Positions 7,538 through 13,117 of a stretch of DNA of 13,117 nucleotides are shown piece after piece. Position numbers and translations under genes: made by a program. Within the stretch, counting starts at the first letter, position 1. The number at the start of each line of letters is the position of its first letter. The notes under the pieces were generated by a model. The model ran no database searches and was not told the origin of the DNA. It saw only the letters and a program-made list of their open reading frames with translations. The DNA lies in assembly GCA_031404455.1 (NCBI GenBank), contig JANNHP010000260.1, positions 1 to 13,117 on the forward strand. Reading direction: 5' to 3'. This DNA comes from JANNHP01 sp031404455 (GTDB lineage Bacteria; Planctomycetota; JAJSAM01; JAJVHW01).

Positions 7538-8209
7538 ATGAATCGCGCGTGGCTCGCCGTTCCGCTGATCGCGCTCGCGGCGTGCGGGAGTCTGGAGTTG
7601 CGGCCGGACGAGACGTCGGCCGCGGAGTGGGCGTCGACCGGAAAGATGGCGCTGTTCGCGTCCAAGTACGACGACTTCAGATGGACCAGCGGCGGCGTCC
7701 CGCTGGAGTTCGGCGGACGATCCATCGCCGACGCCGTCGAGTTCCCCGTCTTCGGGAGCGTGTCGAACGCATCGTCGGAGCCCGTCACGATCCGCATCCG
7801 CCACGCCGTGTCCGACGGTTCGTCGGTCGTCGGCGAGAGGGGGTGGAGACGGGTGGGCGAGCCGGACTCTCCGATCGTGTACGACTGGGCCTTTCCGATC
7901 GTAGACGGCGAACCGTTTGTGCTGCCGGGCTCGCACGGCAGCGAGAGGTTGCGTCTGCGCGCCGACCGAGTGTGGACGCCGGACGACCCGATGCGCGTCG
8001 GCGACACCGTGAGCTATGACATCGAGATCGAGTCCGCGTCGGGGACGACGACGTGCCGCCTGCGAATGGTGATCGCACGCCGTTGGAGCGACACGTTCGA
8101 CGAGTGGTGGCAACCGATCGTCTGGGTGCCGTTCCTCCCGGTCGGTTTCGTCTGGTTCGGGATCCTGTTCATCGTCACGGGCGGCGACATCGTCAACATC
8201 CTCCCCTGA
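7538..8209 (+). CDS. Predicted lipoprotein of unknown function with hydrophobic C-terminus
   Basis: This 223-aa protein has a type II signal peptide: MNRAWLAVPLIALAAC carries a lipobox (LAAC) with Cys16 as the lipidation site. The following region is polar and predicted beta-rich (VTIRIRHAVSDGSS, DTVSYDIEIESASG), including a passage on what may be a binding face (PIVYDWAFPIVDGEPFVLPG). Residues about 190-223 (WQPIVWVPFLPVGFVWFGIL and onward) form a long hydrophobic stretch that could be a membrane helix, an odd feature for a lipoprotein. I do not recognise the family. A strong Shine-Dalgarno fixes the start. The gene is divergent from the flavoenzyme and lies 267 nt before the MoxR gene in the same direction, so it could be co-transcribed with that operon, but nothing proves this. 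Confidence 0.75.
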   Translation: MNRAWLAVPLIALAACGSLELRPDETSAAEWASTGKMALFASKYDDFRWTSGGVPLEFGGRSIADAVEFPVFGSVSNASSEPVTIRIRHAVSDGSSVVGERGWRRVGEPDSPIVYDWAFPIVDGEPFVLPGSHGSERLRLRADRVWTPDDPMRVGDTVSYDIEIESASGTTTCRLRMVIARRWSDTFDEWWQPIVWVPFLPVGFVWFGILFIVTGGDIVNILP

Positions 8210-8464
8210 GCGACAGACTCAGTTCATCACGGGGCCGAGAAGGCGTTGCCGCGCGGTGTTCGACCGGACCGCCGTCCGCGGCGCGCTTCACCTCGGCCAC
8301 GGGCAACTCGTCGAAGTCGTGCGTATTCGTCAGCGCGGCGAGACGCCCCAGGCTCGCGCCGAGCCCGGGCGCGGCGCCCGGCCCGCGTCTTCACTTTTTC
8401 CCAGGCTCGCGACTCCACTGAGGCTCGCCGTCCGTCCGATGACGACATGCCGTCTCGCGTCCCC

Positions 8465-8468
8465 GGAG
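8465..8468 (+). promoter_or_regulatory. Shine-Dalgarno GGAG deciding the MoxR start
   Basis: GGAG lies 8 nt before the ATG at 8477. The in-frame alternatives, ATG at 8447 and TTG at 8246, have no comparable site at proper spacing. Confidence 0.5.
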
Positions 8469-8476
8469 CCCTCCGA

Positions 8477-9415
8477 ATGCCCGTGCTCGCCCCCCGATCG
8501 AGAGCCAAGGAGTTCGCGCTCGACGTCACCGAGAAGGTCTCGGGCATCGTCGCGCTGAACCGCGGAGTCCTGGAGCCGATCCTCGTGGCGCTCCTCGCGC
8601 GCGGTCACGTGCTCATCGAGGGCATCCCGGGCATCGGCAAGACTCTCCTCGCGCGCACGCTCGCCCGTTGCATCGACTGCGACATGAGCCGCATCCAGTT
8701 CACCAACGACCTGATGCCCTCCGACGTCGTCGGCACCGCGGTGTGGCGTCCGGGTGCGGAGCGCTTCGACTTCGTGAAGGGTCCGCTCTTCGCGAACGTC
8801 GTCCTCGCCGACGAGTTCAACCGCACGAGCCCGCGCACTCTGTCCTGTCTGCTCGAGGCGATGGAGCACGGACGTGTGTCGATCGAGGGCAAGAGCGTCG
8901 AACTCGCCGATCCGTTCCTCGTGCTCGCCACGCGCAACCCGATCGAGTTCCACGGCACGTATCCCGTCCCCGAGGCGGTGCTCGACCGCTTCCTCGTCCG
9001 CGTGAAGCTCGACTACCCCGAGGTCGAGCGCGAACTGGCGCTCTATCTCGGCGAGGAACCCGAGGCGCGTCTCGCGACGCTCACGCCGTCGATCTCGCGC
9101 GAGGAGCTGATCGCGCTCTCGCGCGGCGTCGCCGGCGTCGAGGTCTCCGAGCCCGTCGCGGCGTACTGCTACCGCGTGATCTCGGCGACGCGGCGTCACG
9201 ACGCGGTCGCGCTCGGCGCGAGTCCGCGCGCGGCGATGGCGTGGCTCCGCGCGGCGCGCGCGCGCGCGGTGCTCGACGCGCGGTCGTACGTGCTGCCCGA
9301 CGACCTGAAGGCGCTGGCGCTCTCCGTCCTCGCGCACCGTGTGTTCCTGAAAGGCGGCGGAGACGCGACGGCGGTCGTCGACTCGATCGTCGGAGCGACG
9401 CCGGTCGAGTTGTGA
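8477..9415 (+). CDS. MoxR-family AAA+ ATPase
   Basis: This 312-aa cytoplasmic ATPase carries Walker A EGIPGIGKT (Lys55), Walker B VVLADEFNRTSP and the MoxR sensor stretch ATRNPIEFHGTYPVPEAVLDRF. The alpha-helical lid follows, with the conserved GASPRAAMAWLRAARARA and the YVLPDDLKALALSVLAHR region. MoxR ATPases act as chaperone-like factors for the assembly or maturation of partner proteins, usually with a DUF58 or VWA protein next door, as here. I chose ATG 8477 because of the GGAG site and because translation from there matches the family length. An upstream in-frame extension to 8246 is Arg/Pro-rich and looks non-coding. ATG 8447 (322 aa) remains possible. The region 8210-8476 holds no convincing gene. 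The stop overlaps the next start as GTGA, implying translational coupling. Confidence 0.93.
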   Translation: MPVLAPRSRAKEFALDVTEKVSGIVALNRGVLEPILVALLARGHVLIEGIPGIGKTLLARTLARCIDCDMSRIQFTNDLMPSDVVGTAVWRPGAERFDFVKGPLFANVVLADEFNRTSPRTLSCLLEAMEHGRVSIEGKSVELADPFLVLATRNPIEFHGTYPVPEAVLDRFLVRVKLDYPEVERELALYLGEEPEARLATLTPSISREELIALSRGVAGVEVSEPVAAYCYRVISATRRHDAVALGASPRAAMAWLRAARARAVLDARSYVLPDDLKALALSVLAHRVFLKGGGDATAVVDSIVGATPVEL

Positions 9416-10356
9416 TCCGTCCGACCGCGCTCGGCTGGAAGGCGGTCGCGTTCGTAGCCGCCCTCGTGGCGGCCTTCTACGCGGCTCCGTACCAGAACCT
9501 CTACTTCATGCTGCTCGCGTTCGTCGTGGCGCTCGGCCTCTTGAACCTGGCGTGGACGCTGCGCAACTCGGCGGGCGTGCACGGCGAGATCCTGCCGATC
9601 GACGCCTTCCCCGCCGGCGCGTCCGCGCCGCTGCGCGTCGGCGTGGACTCGGGCACTCGGCTCGGGATCGCCCTCACCACGGTGCTCGACCTCGGACCGC
9701 ACGGGCGCGCGCACGTCGACTTCGACGCGAAAGGCCGCGCCGCCGTCACCGGGGAGATCGCGCCGATGCCGCGCGGCGTCTACGCGGTGCGGGGCGCCTG
9801 GATCGAATCGTCGTATCCGCTCGGGATGCTGAGGACGCGCCGGACGATCGCCGCGCCGCGCGAGATCGTCGTCCACCCGGCGCCTGCGTCGATCGTGAAC
9901 GCCGGCGGCGGCGCGGCGGGCATCGCCGCGGCGATCGGTTGCGCCTCCGGCAGCGACCAGCCGTCGGGCGTGCGCGACTTCCGCGCCGGCGACGAGATCC
10001 GCTCCGTGCACTGGCGTGCCACGGCGCGGCGCGGACGTCCGGTCGTGACGGAGTGGGACGCCGCGGCCGGCGAGGGGATGGAGGTGGTGCTCGACCGCCG
10101 CGCGGAGGCTGCCGCGCTCGAGGAGGCGCTCTGCCTCCTGACGTCGCTGGTGCTCGCCGCGCGCGAATCGAAGGAACGTCTCACGGTCCACACGCAGGGC
10201 CTCTCGAGGACGTTCGGTCCCGGCCACGCGCCGTGGGAGGAACTCCTCCGCGCGCTCGCCGCCGCCGATCGTCTCGCGCCGGACGGTCCTCCGCCTCCGC
10301 CCGCGGCGACCACGGTGCTGCGCCTGCCGCTCGCGCGCGCGAAGGTGACGGCGTGA
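9412..10356 (+). CDS. DUF58 domain membrane protein
   Basis: This 314-aa protein starts with GTG inside the GTGA overlap with the MoxR stop. No ATG in frame precedes the first membrane segment. Two hydrophobic segments lie near the N-terminus (residues about 10-26 and 28-48: AFVAALVAAFYAA, LYFMLLAFVVALGLLNLAW). A beta-rich region follows (residues about 55-150). The DUF58 signature is RDFRAGDEIRSVHWRATARR at residues 188-207, matching the family pattern R-x-Y/F-x-x-G-D-x-x-R-x-I/V-x-W. The C-terminal half (MEVVLDRRAEAAALEEAL) has the look of a VWA-like fold. DUF58 proteins pair with MoxR ATPases, and the cluster with a transglutaminase is common. The molecular role is not established. It ends with a second GTGA overlap with the transglutaminase gene. 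Confidence 0.92.
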   Translation: MIRPTALGWKAVAFVAALVAAFYAAPYQNLYFMLLAFVVALGLLNLAWTLRNSAGVHGEILPIDAFPAGASAPLRVGVDSGTRLGIALTTVLDLGPHGRAHVDFDAKGRAAVTGEIAPMPRGVYAVRGAWIESSYPLGMLRTRRTIAAPREIVVHPAPASIVNAGGGAAGIAAAIGCASGSDQPSGVRDFRAGDEIRSVHWRATARRGRPVVTEWDAAAGEGMEVVLDRRAEAAALEEALCLLTSLVLAARESKERLTVHTQGLSRTFGPGHAPWEELLRALAAADRLAPDGPPPPPAATTVLRLPLARAKVTA

Positions 10357-12293
10357 CGCCCGCCCTTCGACTCGCGCTGATGGCGATCGTGCTCGTCAAC
10401 CTCGCGTTCGTGCACGCGACCGACGACGCCAGCCTCACGTGGCTCGCGCCGATGTACGCGGCGACGCTCGCGTCGCCGTGGCTCGCGCGGAAGTGCGAGT
10501 CCGCCGTCTACCGATGGGCGTGGAACCTCGCCGTCATCGGCATCTTCGTGGTGCTCGTGCGGCACACGGCGACGGCGGGCCCTCGCTACCTCCTCGAGGA
10601 CGGACTGCGTCTCGCGGCCGTCTGCCAGGTGCACGTGCTCTGCACGCTCGGCGCACGGCAGAAGCCCGACCTCCTCTTCTTCAACTCGTTCCTCGTCGCC
10701 GTCGTGACGGCGTTCCTCACGCAGGACCTCCTCTACTGCGCCGTCTTCCTCGCGTACGCGCCGCTCTTCGTGCTCGGGCTCTCGCTCTACGCGGCCGGGA
10801 AGTCCGCGGCGACGGGCGCGATCGTGCGCGAATCGATGCGCCACGCGGCGCTGGCGCTCTGCGTGACGGCGATCGTCTTCTTCGCGTGGCCCCGCGACTT
10901 CCGCAGGAAGGGACTCGTCGTCGAGTCGCTCTCGCTCGGACCCGCGGCGCGGTCGCTCGACGTCGGCTTCACCGAGGAGGTGCGGATCGGCCGACGGGGC
11001 GACACCCGCTCCGACGACTCGCCGGTGCTGCGGGTGCACCTCGTCTCGGGAGACGCGACCGACGTGCCCGCCTACTGGCGTGGCGCGACGCAGCTCGCGT
11101 TCGACGGCGTGCGCTGGAGCGCGGGCCGCCCGGACCGTCTCTCCGACGCGCGGTGGCGCGCCGGCGGCTCCCGGGAAGTCCTGAAGGACGGCGCCCCCGG
11201 CGGCCCCGAGCTCGACGTGGAGCTGATCGATCCGTCGGCCGGCTGCGCGTTCCTTCCGCTCGCCGCGCGGCGCGTGGAGTTCACCTCGTCCTCTCCCGAC
11301 GAACCGTTCGGCAAGCCGCCGGACGGCACGCTGCGGTTCGCGCCGACCCAGGAAGGGCACTCGGTGCGCGAGGTGCGCCTCTCCGTCGAGATCGCCGAGG
11401 GGACGCTCCGCCGCGGCGGGCGCGTGGCCGATCCGCCGCCCGCGGCGCTCGTCCCCGCCGTCTCGCTGGACGGCGTCCCGCCGATGCCGGCCGTGGCGGC
11501 GATCGCGGAAGCTGTCCTCGCCTCGCTGCCGGCCGACGCGCCGCAGTACATCGTCGCCGAGCACATGCGGGAGCGCCTGGCTTCGAGAAACGACTACCTC
11601 GCGCCGGGATCCCCCGACGCGGCGATCGACATCGAGTCGTTCGTCGCGGGCCGCGCGGGCGGGCACTGCGAGCACTTCGCCGGGGCGCTGGCTCTGCTCC
11701 TGCGCCACGTGAAGATCCCGTGCCGCGTCGTCACCGGCTACGTGTCGGAGGAGTGGGGCGACGCGGGGCGGACGCTCACCCTGCGCCGCCGCGACGCCCA
11801 CGCCTGGGTCGAGGTGAGGGACCCCGAGGGCGGGTGGTACACGGTGGACCCGACGCCGGCGACGGCTCGCGCCGCGCACAAGGACGCGTCGCTCCTCGCG
11901 TCGGTCGGCGCGTGGTTCGGCCGCGCGTGGGAGCGCGTGGTGCGGTTCGACGACGGGGCACGCGAGGCGATCCTCGCGTGGCTCGGCGGCCTGCCCGCGC
12001 GCCTCGCGGACCTCGCGACCGGCAACCCGTTCGTCTGCGGCGCGTGCGGCCTCGTCGGGATCGCGATCGCCGCGGTCGTCAGGCGCCGCCGCGCCGCGCG
12101 TGTCCCGCCGGAGGTGCGCGCGTATCGAACGTGTCTCGCGCACCTGCGCCTCGCACCGCGCCCCGGCGAGACGCCGCGCGACATCCTGCGCCGCGCCGGG
12201 GTCGAAGGTCTGGGCAAGGACGCGGTGGAACGTCTCACCACCGCGACCGAACGCCACGAGTCCGCTCGGTACGCCACTCGGGGACGGTCCTGA
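10353..12293 (+). CDS. TgpA-type membrane transglutaminase-like protein
   Basis: This 646-aa protein starts with GTG in a GTGA overlap with the DUF58 stop. Residues 4-180 hold about six to seven membrane helices, the N-terminal TgpA layout. The soluble part (about 181-555) contains a transglutaminase-like core with the full Cys-His-Asp triad: GGHCEHFAGALALLLR (Cys439), RRDAHAWVEV (His483) and WYTVDPTPAT (Asp499). A further membrane helix (about 560-577, CGACGLVGIAIAAVV) leads into a cytoplasmic tail of about 65 residues with the GETPRDILRRAG pattern seen in the C-terminal domains of these proteins. The active site is expected to face the periplasm; its substrate is unknown. With MoxR and DUF58 it forms a common three-gene unit. 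The last codons (TRGRS and stop) come from the palindromic element beginning at 12278. Confidence 0.93.
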   Translation: MTPALRLALMAIVLVNLAFVHATDDASLTWLAPMYAATLASPWLARKCESAVYRWAWNLAVIGIFVVLVRHTATAGPRYLLEDGLRLAAVCQVHVLCTLGARQKPDLLFFNSFLVAVVTAFLTQDLLYCAVFLAYAPLFVLGLSLYAAGKSAATGAIVRESMRHAALALCVTAIVFFAWPRDFRRKGLVVESLSLGPAARSLDVGFTEEVRIGRRGDTRSDDSPVLRVHLVSGDATDVPAYWRGATQLAFDGVRWSAGRPDRLSDARWRAGGSREVLKDGAPGGPELDVELIDPSAGCAFLPLAARRVEFTSSSPDEPFGKPPDGTLRFAPTQEGHSVREVRLSVEIAEGTLRRGGRVADPPPAALVPAVSLDGVPPMPAVAAIAEAVLASLPADAPQYIVAEHMRERLASRNDYLAPGSPDAAIDIESFVAGRAGGHCEHFAGALALLLRHVKIPCRVVTGYVSEEWGDAGRTLTLRRRDAHAWVEVRDPEGGWYTVDPTPATARAAHKDASLLASVGAWFGRAWERVVRFDDGAREAILAWLGGLPARLADLATGNPFVCGACGLVGIAIAAVVRRRRAARVPPEVRAYRTCLAHLRLAPRPGETPRDILRRAGVEGLGKDAVERLTTATERHESARYATRGRS

Positions 12294-12405
12294 CTTTCGG
12301 ACTTTCGGGGACGGTCCTGACTTCTGAACTTGTTCGGCGACACGGGACTGAGCTCGTGCACGGCGCCGGACGCCCAAGAAGTACGAAAGTCAGGACCGTC
12401 CCCGA
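12278..12405. repeat. Composite palindromic (REP/BIME-like) element 1
   Basis: The 19-mer TCGGGGACGGTCCTGACTT occurs twice in direct orientation (12278-12296 and 12305-12323, period 27). It occurs once as an exact inverted copy (12387-12405). The first copy and the inverted copy match perfectly over 22 nt (12278-12299 against 12384-12405). A second nested pair ACTTCT / AGAAGT lies inside. The 10-mer TTGTTCGGCG sits at 12330-12339. The element fills nearly all the space between two convergent genes; it overlaps the transglutaminase stop and ends 3 nt from the VOC gene stop. It may also act as a bidirectional transcription barrier. Placement and structure resemble REP-type elements mobilised by REP-associated transposases, none of which is present here. 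Confidence 0.85.
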
Positions 12406-12408
12406 TTG

Positions 12409-12807
12409 CTACTCCGGCAGCGAGCCGAGCGCGGGGATGCCGCCGTCGGCGAAGATCTCGATCTGGTAGCCGGCGGGATCGCGGAAGCCGCACGAGTAGT
12501 AGCTGCCGTTCGCGAACGGCTCCGAAGTCGTGATCCCGCGCAGCGCCAGACGCGCGCGCAGCGCCTCGACGTGCTCGCGGGTGTCGAGGCGAAAGCCGAT
12601 GTGGAAGCGCGGGTTGCGCACCGGTTCGCCCCGCGTGACGGCGAGCTGCATGTTCCCGAGCCAGAGGAAGCTCGAGAGGCTCGGGTCGCGGCGGAAGCCC
12701 AGCACGTCGACGAGGAACGCGATCTCGCCGTCCGGATCTTCGGCGGTGAGGTGGATGTGGTTCAGCGCGCGGGGGCGGGGGTCGGACAGGAAGTCGGGGT
12801 CGCGCAT
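12409..12807 (-). CDS. VOC superfamily (glyoxalase/bleomycin-resistance/dioxygenase fold) protein
   Basis: This 132-aa single-domain-length protein has two beta-alpha-beta-beta-beta halves. The first half starts ALNHIHLTAEDPDGEIAFLV with FLVDVLGFRRDP following. The second half has RFHIGFRLDTREHVEALRAR and ends in FRDPAGYQIEIFADGG. Likely metal ligands in the usual FosA/glyoxalase positions are His17, His69 and Glu117, so a divalent metal enzyme is plausible. VOC members include glyoxalases, epimerases, dioxygenases and antibiotic-modifying or -binding proteins, and the specific reaction cannot be told. No clear Shine-Dalgarno precedes the ATG; a TATGAT hexamer lies about 19 nt upstream, suggesting a very short leader. 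The gene lies downstream of, and in the same direction as, the truncated gene at the window end, separated by element 2. Confidence 0.88.
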   Translation of the reverse strand: MRDPDFLSDPRPRALNHIHLTAEDPDGEIAFLVDVLGFRRDPSLSSFLWLGNMQLAVTRGEPVRNPRFHIGFRLDTREHVEALRARLALRGITTSEPFANGSYYSCGFRDPAGYQIEIFADGGIPALGSLPE

Positions 12808-12825
12808 GGCTCTCGGGGGGCGGGG

Positions 12826-12831
12826 ATCATA
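12826..12831 (-). promoter_or_regulatory. Possible -10 hexamer (TATGAT) of the VOC gene
   Basis: On the minus strand TATGAT lies 18 nt before the VOC ATG. A TTGAGG hexamer (12852-12857) lies 20 nt further upstream, partly within palindromic element 2; that spacing is too long for a good sigma-70-type promoter. This is speculative. Confidence 0.25.
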
Positions 12832-12842
12832 GCGGCTCCGCT

Positions 12843-12916
12843 CGGCGACAGCCTCAACTCGCCGCCGAACAACTGCTCAAGCCAAAGGCTGTCCTCGTGG
12901 AGAAGGCTGTCCCCGT
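12843..12916. repeat. Composite palindromic (REP/BIME-like) element 2
   Basis: Read on the plus strand, AAGGCTGTCCTCGT (12885-12898) and AAGGCTGTCCCCGT (12903-12916) are direct copies with one mismatch and an 18-nt period. CGGCGACAGCCT (12843-12854) is an inverted copy with one mismatch to the second. Between them CGCCGAACAA (12863-12872) is the exact reverse complement of the TTGTTCGGCG core of element 1. On the minus strand the order is two direct copies, core, inverted copy, the same as element 1 on the plus strand. It overlaps the 3' end of the truncated gene at the window edge. Confidence 0.75.
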
Positions 12917-13117
12917 TGTCCCAGTCGCGCGGGCCGCTCGTAGAACTTCCACGTGATCTCGTGCGAGAGCGAGCGTCCGTCGAAGCGGTGGAGGCTCGAA
13001 GCGGGGACGACGAGCGCGGTCTCGTCGTCTCGGAAGCGCTCGTAGTGCCAGTTCTTGTCGCCGAACTGGAAGCCCTCCTGGTTGCGGTCGTGGTGCGCGC
13101 GGCGGCGCGCCTGCTCC
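12877..13117 (-). CDS. C-terminal end of an unrecognised protein (cut by window edge)
   Basis: An open minus-strand frame enters from the right edge (first full codon at 13116) and ends at TGA 12879-12877, giving 79 visible residues. It includes QEGFQFGDKNWHYERF, DDETALVVPASSLHRFDG and SLSHEITWKFYERP. Codon use up to YERP is strongly G/C-ending, like the neighbours. The last 16 codons (ARLGQRGQPSPRGQPLA) change sharply to CGA, GGA, CAA, CCT, TCT and CCA, because nearly all of them lie in the palindromic element 2. The natural C-terminus was therefore probably altered by insertion of the element. I do not recognise the family, and nothing firm can be said about function from this aromatic- and charge-rich piece. 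Confidence 0.65.
   Translation of the reverse strand, partial: EQARRRAHHDRNQEGFQFGDKNWHYERFRDDETALVVPASSLHRFDGRSLSHEITWKFYERPARLGQRGQPSPRGQPLA

Noticed and set aside
8365..8399. Hairpin CCGGGCG-CGG-CGCCCGG followed by a run of five T as a possible terminator after the lipoprotein gene
   Set aside because: The T-run starts 13 nt after the stem, too far for a normal intrinsic terminator, and 7-bp GC stems are common by chance in this DNA.
8246..8476. Upstream extension of the MoxR gene from a TTG codon
   Set aside because: The extra 77 residues are Arg/Pro/Ser-rich and unlike any MoxR N-terminus; a GGAG site at the right distance supports the ATG at 8477.
9780..12377. An 865-codon minus-strand frame opposite the DUF58 and transglutaminase genes
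   Set aside because: Same Arg/Glu/His-rich shadow composition; the plus strand holds catalytic motifs in the expected order.
12885..12916. Tandem copies with regular spacing as a possible CRISPR remnant
   Set aside because: The copies are only 14 nt with a 4-nt gap, associated with an inverted copy and no cas genes; the palindromic element explanation fits better.

Overview
The window is about 70% G+C. Its genes use mostly G- or C-ending codons, which produces many long antisense reading frames; I treated these as shadows. It suggests a high-GC environmental bacterium, and a Planctomycetota-like lineage is my best guess. The reasons are several exported proteins of unknown function, a secreted SGNH hydrolase with a long central region and a discoidin-like C-terminus, and a HEAT-repeat exported protein. 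The taxonomic call is inference. No rRNA, tRNA, CRISPR array or transposase gene was found.

Layout, left to right. (1) 1-242 (-): start of an exported HEAT-repeat protein, cut by the window edge. (2) 324-1121 (+): bacterial alkaline-ceramidase-like membrane hydrolase (CREST superfamily). It overlaps tail-to-tail with (3) 1081-3447 (-): a 788-aa secreted protein with a ZU5-like centre and what look like three related C-terminal beta-rich units. (4) 3541-5181 (+): secreted SGNH/GDSL esterase with a discoidin-like C-terminal domain, convergent with (5) 5194-7449 (-): a fused flavoenzyme of the anthraniloyl-CoA monooxygenase/reductase (salicylyl-CoA 5-hydroxylase/oxidoreductase) type. A perfect 20+3+20 nt palindrome sits 1 nt upstream of its ATG. 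(6) 7538-8209 (+): small lipoprotein of unknown function with a hydrophobic C-terminus. (7-9) 8477-12293 (+): a tightly coupled MoxR AAA+ ATPase / DUF58 / TgpA-type transglutaminase operon whose two junctions are both 4-nt GTGA overlaps. (10) 12409-12807 (-): VOC/glyoxalase-fold protein. (11) 12877-13117 (-): C-terminal end of an unrecognised protein.

The three-gene operon is the clearest functional unit: a MoxR chaperone-like ATPase, its usual DUF58 partner, and a membrane-anchored periplasmic-type transglutaminase. The remaining genes look like single-gene units in divergent or convergent pairs. They include two exported or membrane hydrolases and one aromatic-CoA catabolic enzyme without its pathway partners.

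The most unusual signals are non-coding. Two composite palindromic elements (12278-12405 and 12843-12916, in opposite orientation) share one architecture: two direct copies beginning G(G/A)GGAC, then the 10-mer TTGTTCGGCG, then an inverted copy. Their arm sequences differ. Each overlaps the 3' end of a gene and supplies its last codons (and, for one, the stop). They resemble REP/BIME-type elements mobilised in trans. The perfect hairpin abutting the flavoenzyme start codon is a separate oddity.
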